Below, piece after piece: positions 36,252 through 45,039 of a stretch of DNA of 64,000 nt. Position numbers and translations under genes: made by a program. The stretch's first letter is position 1, and every line of letters begins with the position of its first letter. The stretch lies in NCBI GenBank assembly GCA_964463965.1, contig CAYXED010000007.1, positions 55,524 through 119,523 on the forward strand, given 5' to 3'. The DNA comes from UBA2166 sp964463965 (GTDB lineage Bacteria > Nitrospirota > Nitrospiria > Nitrospirales > UBA2166). The notes under the pieces were generated by a model, which made no database searches, was not told the DNA's origin, and saw nothing but the letters and a program-made list of their open reading frames with translations.

Positions 36252-37013
36252 CTAAACCTTGACTCTTAAGCAATCTGTCGCCAGTAAGATTTTCCCATGA
36301 AATACTGATGAAGATTCCTTTATAAGGTTATGCTTTTCACAAATTGGATAAAAATGTGAAAGAATGAGTGTCTTGACATCCGCCTCTTTAGCAATCCTCC
36401 CACACTCTAGAGCGTTCATGTGATTCGTTTTTGGAATATTACTTGGAAATGAACAATCTAAAATTGCTATATCTGCATTATGACATAGCTCTTTAAGATT
36501 TTCAGAATATTCTGCATCCCCTGAATAAACTAATATTTTTCCTTCATATTCAATACGATATCCTAGGGCAGGCAATATAGAGCTATGTTTCATGTACCTA
36601 GTAGTAATTTTTGTTTTTCCAAGATAGAAAACTGTTTCATTAAGGTTTTGTATTTTTACCTCAAAGGGCGGAGGATGAAATGATGGAAAGGTTCGCAAAA
36701 TACTTCCAAATATTTTCCGTGTACCGACAGGCCCTAATATGTGTAAGTACTTTCTGAGCATTTTCTGGTTTCTCAGCTTTGAAGCAATTACGGCATCAAA
36801 AAAAAATGGGATAAAGTCCGATAGATGATCAGGATGGTGATGAGTAAAAAGTAAATGATCAATGCTGTGTCGATCAATGTCAGTACGCGTTAAGTTTTTT
36901 AAGGTACCTGGTCCAAAATCAACCAAAAATGCGTGGTCGGTTTCAAGCATATAACCCGCTGCAGCACGGCTTGGATGAAGATTAGTACCAGATCCTAATA
37001 TAGTTATATACAT
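36252..37013 (-). CDS. MBL-fold metallo-hydrolase (RNase Z-like family)
   Basis: I chose the ATG at 37013 (253 residues) because it opens directly with the family's first strand (MYITILGSGTNLHP); the longer frame adds 26 unrelated residues. The metal site H58-x-H60-x-D62-H63 is intact in FTHHHPDH, followed by YSGDAEYS and LILSHFYP with the remaining ligands. It is closest to the RNase Z / phosphodiesterase-like MBL group; the actual substrate is unknown. Confidence 0.82.
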   Translation of the reverse strand: MYITILGSGTNLHPSRAAAGYMLETDHAFLVDFGPGTLKNLTRTDIDRHSIDHLLFTHHHPDHLSDFIPFFFDAVIASKLRNQKMLRKYLHILGPVGTRKIFGSILRTFPSFHPPPFEVKIQNLNETVFYLGKTKITTRYMKHSSILPALGYRIEYEGKILVYSGDAEYSENLKELCHNADIAILDCSFPSNIPKTNHMNALECGRIAKEADVKTLILSHFYPICEKHNLIKESSSVFHGKILLATDCLRVKV

Positions 37014-37201
37014 TTTGGCGTCACATAAAATATGATCTTGGCTTATTTTAAAGAAATTTCTCTTAAGAAGGAATCTTTCGTAACAAATCATACAGTTTAT
37101 TTTTTTAGTACGCTCACTTATTAGTTACTCCCCAGGGTGTGTTAGAATGACGTGCTCCATTTACGAGGTTTTCATGAGAAGCTATGTTTTTATGACCTTT
37201 A

Positions 37202-38365
37202 ATGAGAGATAATCCGATGCTACGTTCCCCATATAGAGTAATTTTTCGCTCATTAGATACCGGAAATCTAAAGCTAAAGAGTCGGTTGATTTATGGCCCA
37301 ATGTTCGTTGGCTATGCCAATGCAGATGGGACTGTTTCAGATAAGATGCTCGCACATTATGAACGAAGGGCGAAAGGCGGTCCCGCAATGCTGATTACTG
37401 AGCATATGCCTGTTAATGCTTCTGGAGCCCAATTTGAAAATATGGTGCTTCTATCTCAAAAAGAATCCTTGCCAGGGCTTACAGAACTTGCGCAACGAAT
37501 TAAAAAGCATGGACCAGTTGCCATTGCACAAATTTACCATGCGGGACGATATGCAGGACCTTGGGAAAAATACAAAAAATCAAGGCGCTTGGCCCCTTCT
37601 GCAACACCATTTCCGCTATTTGGGGACATGGAAGTCACTCCACAAGAAATGACTCTTGAAGAAATACAGGAAACCATTGAAGCTTTTGCTAATGCCGCTA
37701 GTTTACTTAAGAAGGCAGGTTTTGATGGTGTTGAGATTCATGGTGCAACAGGCTACCTCTTAAGCCAATTTCTTTCCCCGCGAATGAATAAAAGAGAAGA
37801 TGAGTACGGTGGAGCATTTGAAAATCGCATCAAATTTCCCCTTGAGGTATATACTGCAGTGCGAAACGCCGTCGGTGCAAATTTTATTGTTGGTTGCCAA
37901 TATCTTGCAAAAGAATGGATTACCGATGGATGGGACTTTCCAGAATCAGGGCAGTTTGCCCAGCAGCTTCAGAAAGAAGGCATTGATTACTTTATTCCAC
38001 AAGGAGGAACCATCGAGTCCTGGAACGATCCTGAGGTACGACAAACTTTGCAAATTGAAACATATCAAGTGGCTATGATTAAACAATTTAGTCGTGGAAT
38101 TCGTGGAACTCCAGTATTTGCGGGTGGAAGAATTTATGATCCTGCATTAGCCGAAACTGCTCTCACAAGGGGGATTGCTGATGGAATAGTTGTGGCTCGA
38201 GGGATGTTTGCTGATCCTGATTGGGTTCTTAAGGCACAAGAAGGGCGTGCTGCAGACCTCTTACACTGTATTCCTGATTGCTATGAATGTGTTCAGACAC
38301 AAAAGGAAGGCTCAACCTGTGCGGTTTGGCCATATGAGGTCAAAAAGAAAGGTACTTGGGACTAA
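37202..38365 (+). CDS. NADH:flavin oxidoreductase, Old Yellow Enzyme family
   Basis: The 387-residue protein is an FMN-binding TIM barrel. It shows KSRLIYGPMF near the N-terminus, QIYHAGRYA, FDGVEIHGATGYLLSQFLSP, the NKREDEYGGAFENRIKFPLE active-site region, and the phosphate-binding PVFAGGRIYDP and VVARGMFADPDW. A C-terminal cysteine cluster (C-x3-C-x2-C-x8-C, starting HCIPDCYEC) resembles the Fe-S ligand region of 2,4-dienoyl-CoA reductase-type relatives, but no NAD/FAD domain follows. Substrate unknown; probably an enone reductase. Confidence 0.85.
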   Translation: MRDNPMLRSPYRVIFRSLDTGNLKLKSRLIYGPMFVGYANADGTVSDKMLAHYERRAKGGPAMLITEHMPVNASGAQFENMVLLSQKESLPGLTELAQRIKKHGPVAIAQIYHAGRYAGPWEKYKKSRRLAPSATPFPLFGDMEVTPQEMTLEEIQETIEAFANAASLLKKAGFDGVEIHGATGYLLSQFLSPRMNKREDEYGGAFENRIKFPLEVYTAVRNAVGANFIVGCQYLAKEWITDGWDFPESGQFAQQLQKEGIDYFIPQGGTIESWNDPEVRQTLQIETYQVAMIKQFSRGIRGTPVFAGGRIYDPALAETALTRGIADGIVVARGMFADPDWVLKAQEGRAADLLHCIPDCYECVQTQKEGSTCAVWPYEVKKKGTWD

Positions 38366-38946
38366 TTCATTGAAGGGTCGCGTGGCATAGTCTTATAAAT
38401 TGCATACTCTTTTCCCAAAGTCGCAAGTAAGGTTGGCCATACTTCGGTAGGTTCAATATCAAAAACAAACTTTTGATTTGCAGGAACTACTTTCCATGAT
38501 GATTCCTCTAGCTCAGACTCTAGCTGATTTGAACTCCAACCAGCGTATCCCATATAGGCTCTAATAGAGGCTCTTGATGCTTTTGAAGAAAGCATGTCTT
38601 CCAAAGCCTGAAGGGTGCCACCAAGATACATTCCATCTCCAACATATTTTGAGTCTGGGATTTGCTCAGTGGTTCGACATAATGTCATAACTTGATGAGT
38701 TTCTACTGGTCCGCCTGAGTATATGACATTGGATGTTGAGGATAAAGATTTTATGTTTGGAATCGCCTCAGCAACTTTGAGCAAAGTAGGGCGATTTACA
38801 ATAACTCCTAGAGACCCTTTATCATTATGTTCACAAAGCAAAATAACAGTTTGAGAAAAATTCGGATCTTTAAGTCTTGGGTCAGCAATCAGAAAGATGC
38901 CTTTTCTCAAAATCAGACAAGATTCTTTTTCTGTAACTTGATCCAT
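38362..38946 (-). CDS. YqgE/AlgH family protein
   Basis: The 194-residue protein has the family opening GIFLIADPRLKDPNFSQTVI, the central NDKGSLGVIVNRPT and SGGPVETHQVMTL, and the C-terminal AYMGYAGWSSNQLESELEES. The family is widespread; AlgH was linked to alginate regulation, but the biochemical role is unknown. It shares four bases with the convergent flavin oxidoreductase gene. Confidence 0.93.
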   Translation of the reverse strand: MDQVTEKESCLILRKGIFLIADPRLKDPNFSQTVILLCEHNDKGSLGVIVNRPTLLKVAEAIPNIKSLSSTSNVIYSGGPVETHQVMTLCRTTEQIPDSKYVGDGMYLGGTLQALEDMLSSKASRASIRAYMGYAGWSSNQLESELEESSWKVVPANQKFVFDIEPTEVWPTLLATLGKEYAIYKTMPRDPSMN

Positions 38947-39036
38947 TAGGCTACTCGAACCCTATAATAAGAGGAAATCCAATCCAAGGCAAGGTATACT
39001 TCGAAGTCCTCCAATCCACCATAGAGGCTACCTCCT

Positions 39037-39801
39037 ATGTTTTTTTATATCTCAAAAACGTTCCAATATTTCATCTTTCCTTTGACACTTCTATTTTTAG
39101 CGTTAATTTTAATATTTTTCATATACCCGCATCGCACAGCAAAATACCTCCTGGGAGGCTTAATTCTACTTTTCTACATACTTACTATACCGCTTACAGG
39201 AAATATTTTAATGGCATACTTGGAAGAACCTCCCTCTAGTAACGAAATATACTTACAAACATTTGATGTAGTGATAGTTCTTACAGGAATGCTTAACCAA
39301 GATTTAAGCACAGTGGAAAGACTCGAATTTCATGAAGGAGTTGATCGTATCCTTGCAGGCATTAATTTAGTGAAAAATGGAGTAGCACAACACCTTTTGA
39401 TTTCTGGAGGCAGTGGCAAAGTCTTTAATCAAAGCAAACGAGAAGCAAAGTTGCTTAAAATTTTTTCAGTTAAGTTTGGGGTTTCCCCTGAGCAAATATT
39501 AATTGACGAAATCTCTCGTAATACTTATGAAAATGCCCTAAATAGCACGACAATAATTCAGGAATATGGATTCACAAAATACTTATTAGTAACATCATCA
39601 TTTCATATGCGTCGTGCTAGAGGTGCTTTTAATAAACAAGGGATTTTCCCAGAGGTTTACCCTGTTGATTTTCGCACTCCTGGTCAAATTGAGATGGATT
39701 TCTTTCAATTTTTACCATCAGTTGGGGGGTTAAGTATGGTCACGGGGGCTATTAGAGAGTTCATAGCCCTAGCAGTTTACAAAGTAAAGGGTTACATCTA
39801 A
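39037..39801 (+). CDS. YdcF/ElyC family membrane protein (DUF218)
   Basis: The 254-residue protein has two or three N-terminal membrane helices (to about residue 65) and a DUF218 domain with FDVVIVLTGML, the conserved LLISGGSG, ISRNTYENALNS and LLVTSSFHMRRA. ElyC-type members act in peptidoglycan or enterobacterial common antigen lipid carrier metabolism; the family is otherwise loosely defined. It converges with the gene at 39816 with 14 bases between them. Confidence 0.87.
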   Translation: MFFYISKTFQYFIFPLTLLFLALILIFFIYPHRTAKYLLGGLILLFYILTIPLTGNILMAYLEEPPSSNEIYLQTFDVVIVLTGMLNQDLSTVERLEFHEGVDRILAGINLVKNGVAQHLLISGGSGKVFNQSKREAKLLKIFSVKFGVSPEQILIDEISRNTYENALNSTTIIQEYGFTKYLLVTSSFHMRRARGAFNKQGIFPEVYPVDFRTPGQIEMDFFQFLPSVGGLSMVTGAIREFIALAVYKVKGYI

Positions 39802-39815
39802 TAGTATAATAATTT

Positions 39816-41189
39816 TTAAGGTGCTCTAGGCCCCTTAATTGTAATCTCAAATTTTTTTCCGTGGGCGAGATGGTCAAATGAAAAACAACCTTCGGCATCA
39901 GTTTGAGTTTTTTGTTTGTTTTCTTGTTCCTGTTTAAGATTTACCTTTCTGTTAGCTAAAGGACCTCCGTCAAAAGTAACGCATCCACCGACGCTTGGGC
40001 CAACTAATTGTAAGATAGAACCAGTGGCGAGGTCACTAATGTAAATTGTGCCAGCCTCATCCTCGCCAAAGCTTGTAATTGATAGGTCAGTATCAAATAG
40101 GAGATTAGCTTCCCATTTCCCATTTACTTTATGAGCACCCCAGATTTTTCCTGAACAAAAGTCTCCGTAGAGATAGGTTCCAAATAGCTGTGGAATTGAT
40201 GCCCCTCGATATTGATAGCCTCCAATGATTGAACATCCAATAAATTCTTCTCCACGCTTGTGGGGATATTCGATAATGGGAAGAATTTTGTCATTCTTCG
40301 GACAATTATTTTCAGGTATGAAGCAATGATTACCTTCCATCAATCGCCAACCATAATTTTCTCCTCCAGAACTGTTAGGTGATTGCCAATTAACCTCTTC
40401 CCATTGCCTTTGTCCAACATCTCCAATAAAGAGTGCCCCTGTCAATTGATCAAACGAAAACTTCCATGGGTTGCGAAGCCCATAGGCCCAAATTTCGTTC
40501 ATGGCTGTAGATACCTGAATAAAAGGATTTGTTTTTGGAATTGAATAATTTCGCTCTTGATTAGCGGGGAAATCATCTCCATTAACGTCAATACGAAGAA
40601 TTTTCCCCAAGAGGCTTTGAAGGTTTTGAGCGTGGTTTTGTGGATCTCCAGCAGCTCCACCATCTCCAGTTGCAATATACAGAAAATTATCTGGGCCAAA
40701 CTTAATTTGGCCACCATTATGATTCGAAAAGGGTTGTTCTATAGTGAGTAGTTTATGTTCAGAGTTTTCTTTAGCAGTTTTGAAACTTTCGTTTGCTGTA
40801 AACCTTGAAATCACTGTGTCCCCTCGGGAGTTTGTATAGTTTACGTAAAAAAATCTATTTGATGCATATTGTGGATGAAAAGCGAAACCCAGTAAGCCCC
40901 TTTCATCACCTTGTCTCCCTGAATTTTGAACTCGGTTTCTGATATCGAGGAAAGGAATTTCAAGCAGACTATTATTATCTAAAATTACTACTTGCCCAGA
41001 CTGCAAAATAATAAATAGTCTCCCAGAATAATTTTCGGAGTTGACTATTTCAACAGGACTTTCCAGCCCAGAAATAATTGGTGTTAGTGTAAGAAGTGGA
41101 AGGTTCTCCTGAGGCAGTCCTTGAAGAGGAGTAACACATAAGAATAATATCGCATACAATCCTCTCTGGAGTATTTTTTTCTTTAACAT
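39816..41189 (-). CDS. Exported PQQ-type sugar dehydrogenase-like beta-propeller
   Basis: The 457-residue protein has a signal peptide (to about residue 27), then a glucose/sorbosone dehydrogenase six-bladed propeller: ERGLLGFAFHP, FSNHNGGQIKFGPD, YIATGDGGAAGDPQNHAQ, YGLRNPWKFSFD and GENYGWRLMEG. A C-terminal module of about 65 residues (VTFDGGPLANRKVNL to the end) looks like a carboxypeptidase-regulatory/Ig-like fold. Soluble aldose sugar dehydrogenases of this family are periplasmic and PQQ-dependent. No PQQ biosynthesis gene is in the window. Confidence 0.87.
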   Translation of the reverse strand: MLKKKILQRGLYAILFLCVTPLQGLPQENLPLLTLTPIISGLESPVEIVNSENYSGRLFIILQSGQVVILDNNSLLEIPFLDIRNRVQNSGRQGDERGLLGFAFHPQYASNRFFYVNYTNSRGDTVISRFTANESFKTAKENSEHKLLTIEQPFSNHNGGQIKFGPDNFLYIATGDGGAAGDPQNHAQNLQSLLGKILRIDVNGDDFPANQERNYSIPKTNPFIQVSTAMNEIWAYGLRNPWKFSFDQLTGALFIGDVGQRQWEEVNWQSPNSSGGENYGWRLMEGNHCFIPENNCPKNDKILPIIEYPHKRGEEFIGCSIIGGYQYRGASIPQLFGTYLYGDFCSGKIWGAHKVNGKWEANLLFDTDLSITSFGEDEAGTIYISDLATGSILQLVGPSVGGCVTFDGGPLANRKVNLKQEQENKQKTQTDAEGCFSFDHLAHGKKFEITIKGPRAP

Positions 41190-41199
41190 ATGCGCTCCG

Positions 41200-41886
41200 T
41201 TAGTAAATATCTGGCTTAGTCACTCTCAAGCTACAGCGCGGCATATTATTTTCTGGGTTGTTTACAATACGACTTACGGAATAGGCTTCCATGCTTTCTG
41301 GAGAATAGGGTAATAGAAGTCTTTGTAAGGAGTCTAATGCATATGAATCATGATTGAGCCAAGTAGCATAGTCCTCTTGGGAAATTATAAGTGGCATTCG
41401 TGCGTGAATAGGTTTCAATAATTCATTTGCATCAATTGTAATAATGGCGCATGACTCAACTGCAGTTCTGCCAGTTCCATCCCCCCAGAGGTCCCATATC
41501 CCAGCAAACGAAAAAGGAGATACATCTTTCATTCGAATATGATATGGCTGTTTTCCTTTATCGAGTAACTGCCATTCATAGTAGCCATCCGCTGGAATTA
41601 GACAACGTCGATTTAAAAATGGTCCACGAAAAGAGGGCTTAAATCTTATAGTTTCAGCACGGGCATTAATAATGCCATCATCTATTTTATTTTTTGTAAA
41701 CCATGCTGGGATAAGCCCCCAGCGCATTAAAACTATTTCGCGTTGTTTGCTGCTAGAGATTCGGCATACAGGGACTTCCCGTCGTGGTGCAATATTATAG
41801 TGAGGTGAAAACTCCACGGAAGTGTCAGCTTCAAGCAAATTCGCTATGAGTGCCTTAGGTGAGGTAAGAGAGTAACGGCCACACAT
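41200..41886 (-). CDS. HMCES/YedK (SRAP) abasic-site DNA-protein crosslink protein
   Basis: The 228-residue SRAP-family protein forms a covalent thiazolidine bond with abasic sites in single-stranded DNA through its N-terminal Cys. All key residues are visible: Cys2 (MCGRYS), the Asn in INARAET, the Glu in PADGYYEW and the His in HARMPLI. The start must be the ATG at 41886, since Cys2 becomes the N-terminus after Met removal. It precedes the sugar dehydrogenase gene by 10 bases. Confidence 0.95.
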   Translation of the reverse strand: MCGRYSLTSPKALIANLLEADTSVEFSPHYNIAPRREVPVCRISSSKQREIVLMRWGLIPAWFTKNKIDDGIINARAETIRFKPSFRGPFLNRRCLIPADGYYEWQLLDKGKQPYHIRMKDVSPFSFAGIWDLWGDGTGRTAVESCAIITIDANELLKPIHARMPLIISQEDYATWLNHDSYALDSLQRLLLPYSPESMEAYSVSRIVNNPENNMPRCSLRVTKPDIY

Positions 41887-42018
41887 AATGCCTACACGGG
41901 GAGTATTCTCGAAATCTCATATGTAGAAGTATATCTAATAAAGTTCATAGCTTATTTTGACGCCAATACAAGTATGCCATAGGATAGGCAAAAAATCTTA
42001 TCTGGCCCAAGAAGAGTC

Positions 42019-42047
42019 GTGATGCTATATTGTCCGGGATGCATCAC
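42019..42047. promoter_or_regulatory. Inverted repeat upstream of the phosphonate operon, possible operator
   Basis: A perfect 7-bp inverted repeat (GTGATGC at 42019-42025, GCATCAC at 42041-42047) encloses 15 bases containing TATATT. It sits in the 255-base gap before the phosphonate operon, about 95 bases upstream of the first start. No U-run follows, so it is not a typical terminator. It might be a regulator binding site over a promoter; evidence is weak and the rest of the gap shows nothing else. Confidence 0.22.
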
Positions 42048-42141
42048 AACACTAAGGGCAATGTTAATTTGCGACGAATAAAAAGACTTTTTCCCGGAGT
42101 TTAATATAAATTTCATTAGAAAACTTGGCGGTAAAATGTAA

Positions 42142-42627
42142 ATGGATACTTCACTAAAAATCGTACAAGTACTTGTATCGAAAGGATTTAATTTTTTTAC
42201 TGGGGTCCCAGACTCTACTCTTGCAGGAATTATTGAAGAGTTAACTCAGCAAAATAGATACCTCTCATCTGTCCGGGAAGATGAAGCCATAGGGATTGCT
42301 GCGGGAGCATTTCTTGCCGGAAAAAGCCCCGTGGTTTTGATGCAAAATTCTGGGTTGGGGAACTCCCTAAACGCTCTTACCTCTCTTAACCTTATCTATT
42401 CAATCCCATGTCTTTTACTTATTTCTTGGAGAGGATATCAAGGCAACGATGCTCCTGAGCATCTGATCATGGGGGAATGTTGCACAGAAATTCTTAGTGC
42501 CGTATCCATTGCCCACCGAGTGATACAGAGAAATAGCATTGTAGAAGATATTACATGGGCAAAGACTCAAATCGAGGCTAACAATGTGCCAGTCGCCCTA
42601 ATGCTAACACAAGCCACCCTCAAATGA
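42142..42627 (+). CDS. Phosphonopyruvate decarboxylase, alpha (PYR) subunit
   Basis: A 161-residue half-enzyme equal to the N-terminal domain of thiamine-diphosphate decarboxylases. The cofactor-activating Glu (E46) sits in VREDEAIGIAAG, followed by LMQNSGLGNSLNALTSL, the motif shared by phosphonopyruvate and sulfopyruvate decarboxylases. Phosphonopyruvate is preferred because a PhnW-like transaminase and a CTP-transferase follow directly; sulfopyruvate decarboxylase (ComD) is the alternative. It overlaps the beta-subunit gene by four bases (ATGA). Confidence 0.82.
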   Translation: MDTSLKIVQVLVSKGFNFFTGVPDSTLAGIIEELTQQNRYLSSVREDEAIGIAAGAFLAGKSPVVLMQNSGLGNSLNALTSLNLIYSIPCLLLISWRGYQGNDAPEHLIMGECCTEILSAVSIAHRVIQRNSIVEDITWAKTQIEANNVPVALMLTQATLK

Positions 42628-43187
42628 CTCGCGCCGAAGCCATTCATATAGTTTTAGAGAAACTCAACAATGAACTAGTCGTTGTTTGTAACGGTTTTCC
42701 ATCTCGCGAAGCGTTTGCATTTAGAGATTCTCCTAAGCATTTTTATATGATTGGTTCCATGGGGCTTGCGCCTGCGATAGGTGCTGGGCTTGCTTTTGCA
42801 AATCCTTCACATACCGTTGTGGTGCTTGATGGTGATGGAAACCTTTTAATGAATATGGGAAGCCTTGCAACAATCGCTGCACATCAGCCTAAAAACCTCT
42901 TGCACATTGTATTTGATAATGAGGCTTATGGGAGTACGGGGAATCAAGCTACTATTTCTGAAAAGGTTTTATTGGATGAAGTAGCACGATCGTGTGGTTA
43001 CGTCACAGTAAAAAAAAGCCTTGATCAAACATCCCTCTTACGTACTATTGATGAAATCCTTACCGCTCCAAAACCAGGTTTTCTTTTGGTAAAGGTGTCG
43101 CGTGATGCAAAAAACACTCCACGAGTCTCTATTGACCCTCCGGCAATGACAACTCGATTTCGCGGTGCTGCTAAAGGAAATCCCTGA
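42624..43187 (+). CDS. Phosphonopyruvate decarboxylase, beta (thiamine-PP) subunit
   Basis: The 187-residue product is the C-terminal thiamine-diphosphate-binding half. The GDGN-(x)n-N Mg/ThDP motif is at residues 70-73 to Asn99 (VVVLDGDGNLLMNMGS and HIVFDNEAYGSTGNQ). With the alpha subunit it makes one complete decarboxylase; single-chain phosphonopyruvate decarboxylases carry both on one polypeptide. The product would be phosphonoacetaldehyde. Its last base is shared with the start of the transaminase gene. Confidence 0.82.
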   Translation: MTRAEAIHIVLEKLNNELVVVCNGFPSREAFAFRDSPKHFYMIGSMGLAPAIGAGLAFANPSHTVVVLDGDGNLLMNMGSLATIAAHQPKNLLHIVFDNEAYGSTGNQATISEKVLLDEVARSCGYVTVKKSLDQTSLLRTIDEILTAPKPGFLLVKVSRDAKNTPRVSIDPPAMTTRFRGAAKGNP

Positions 43188-44272
43188 TGGTTCTCCTAAA
43201 TCCAGGTCCAGTTAATATCTCTTTACGTGTACGGAAAGCTCTACACGGTCAAGATATATGCCATCGTGAAGAAGAGTTTTCAACGTTACTTAAGAACATT
43301 CACCAGAAACTACTCGATGCTTTTGTGGACAATGAAGACTATCTTCCGATTGTCATTTCGGCATCGGGAACTGCCGCAGTGGAAAGTGCAATCACGTCTG
43401 CGTTACCCCCTAACAAAAAAATTTTAATTGTCAAAAATGGTGTTTACGGTGAACGCATTTCTGAAATTGCTCGTGCATATCAACTAAACACCATTGAACT
43501 AGAGTTTTCTTGGACTGAACAACCTTCAATTTTGGAAATTGAAACCACATTAAAAAATAATCCTTCCATTGAACTTGTAGCACTCGTACATCACGAAACT
43601 ACTACAGGATTACTAAACCCCATAGAAGCTATCGGTGTTTTGGCAGAAAAGTACCAAAAGACCTTTCTTGTCGACGCTGTAAGCTCTATTGGAGGTGAAA
43701 TAATTAACCTCAGAAAATCCTCCATTGATGTTCTCGTTGGAACAGCCGGGAAATGCATCCAAGGAGTTCCTGGTGTTTCTTTTTGCCTAGTACGGGCTAG
43801 TCTTATGGAAAAAATTAAAAGTTACCCTAAACGTTCCATATTTCTTCACATGCCTGCATATTCTAATCACGGAAATGAGGTTGGAATCCCTTTTACCCCT
43901 TCAATTCAGGTTTATTACGCGTTTTATGAGGCTCTTCGTGAACTCCTTGAAGAGGGAGTTGATAGACGAATTAGACGATATAACAGAGCAGCTTGTTTTC
44001 TTAGAAAATCTTTTGAAAAACTACGCTTATCTTGCCTGATTCCAAAAGAGTACGCATCGAACACAATCACTGCTGTAAAAATCCCTAAAACGCATACATA
44101 CCTTGAACTTCATGATCATCTTAAAGCATGTGGTTATATTATTTATGCTGGGCAAGGTTCCCTCTATTCAAATATTTTTCGTGTTGCAAATATGGGGGCA
44201 CTTCAACAATCAGATTTTGAAAACTTCATTGAGCACTTAGAACGATACTTAAATCAATACAACAGGGTATGA
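43187..44272 (+). CDS. phnW: 2-aminoethylphosphonate-pyruvate transaminase-like enzyme (PhnW-like)
   Basis: PLP-dependent class V aminotransferase of 361 residues. The N-terminal LLNPGPVNISLRVRKAL and the PLP-lysine motif AGKCIQGVPG (Lys189) match PhnW closely. In biosynthesis it would run towards 2-aminoethylphosphonate from phosphonoacetaldehyde. The start overlaps the preceding gene by one base and the end overlaps the cytidylyltransferase by four, so the four genes are translationally coupled. Confidence 0.87.
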   Translation: MVLLNPGPVNISLRVRKALHGQDICHREEEFSTLLKNIHQKLLDAFVDNEDYLPIVISASGTAAVESAITSALPPNKKILIVKNGVYGERISEIARAYQLNTIELEFSWTEQPSILEIETTLKNNPSIELVALVHHETTTGLLNPIEAIGVLAEKYQKTFLVDAVSSIGGEIINLRKSSIDVLVGTAGKCIQGVPGVSFCLVRASLMEKIKSYPKRSIFLHMPAYSNHGNEVGIPFTPSIQVYYAFYEALRELLEEGVDRRIRRYNRAACFLRKSFEKLRLSCLIPKEYASNTITAVKIPKTHTYLELHDHLKACGYIIYAGQGSLYSNIFRVANMGALQQSDFENFIEHLERYLNQYNRV

Positions 44273-45021
44273 TGAAGGGAGTTATTTTAGCAGCAGGACG
44301 CGGCCGTCGCATGGCCCCAATCAGTGACTCTATACCCAAATGCCTTATGGACTTTAATGGGCGCTCGCTTCTTGCGTGGTATATTGAGGCACTTCAATTC
44401 ATCGGGATCTCTGATATTGCCATTGTTGTTGGGTATCGTAAAGATCAGATAGTAGCTGAAATCCACTCTATAGCCCCTGAGCCTACTTTCCAATGGATCA
44501 CAAATGACCAGTTTTTACGTGGCAGTATATACTCATTATGGCTTGCTCAAGCAGCTTTTGACGACGATATGCTCATTATGGATGCGGATATTTTATTCCC
44601 CAAAGTATTTTTAACGCGTTTACTGAATTCTAAACATGCCAATGCTCTCCTTATAGATCAAACTGTTACTCAAAGTGATGAGGAATGCATGGTTGTTACT
44701 GACAGTGGTCGTGTGCGTTCTATAACGAAAACTCCCCCTCCCGGTGCTGCTTCACATGGAGAAGGAGTAGGCTTTCTAAAGGTTGCGTTACCATACACAA
44801 AATATATTATTGAAGCATTATCCCCATATATAGAAAATGGGAATCTTGACGTAGAATATGAACATGCGCTCGACGAATTTTTTAATAAGGTTTATGTTGG
44901 ATACGAAGAAATTGGCACGCTTCCATGGATAGAAATGGATTCGACAGATGATAGAAATCGTGCCCTTGAGATTGTTCTTCCAAAAATTCAACGCATAAAT
45001 ACTACTGCTGAGAAAATATAA
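44269..45021 (+). CDS. pntC: CTP-dependent nucleotidyltransferase, PntC-like
   Basis: The 250-residue protein has a nucleotidyltransferase fold opening with VILAAGRGRRMAPIS (nucleotide loop), PKCLMDFNGRSL, and the metal-binding MDADILF; ENGNLDVEYEHALDE and PWIEMDS follow. PntC makes CMP-2-aminoethylphosphonate; relatives (LicC) activate phosphocholine. Position directly after a PhnW-like gene makes PntC the better reading. Either Met at 44269 or 44272 may start. Confidence 0.82.
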   Translation: MMKGVILAAGRGRRMAPISDSIPKCLMDFNGRSLLAWYIEALQFIGISDIAIVVGYRKDQIVAEIHSIAPEPTFQWITNDQFLRGSIYSLWLAQAAFDDDMLIMDADILFPKVFLTRLLNSKHANALLIDQTVTQSDEECMVVTDSGRVRSITKTPPPGAASHGEGVGFLKVALPYTKYIIEALSPYIENGNLDVEYEHALDEFFNKVYVGYEEIGTLPWIEMDSTDDRNRALEIVLPKIQRINTTAEKI

Positions 45022-45039
45022 CCTAGAAGGGACTGACCC

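Noticed and set aside
42142..43187. Sulfopyruvate decarboxylase (ComDE) as the primary call.
   Set aside because: The split architecture fits ComDE, but the adjacent PhnW-like, PntC-like and CDP-alcohol transferase genes fit a phosphonate pathway better. It is kept as an alternative.
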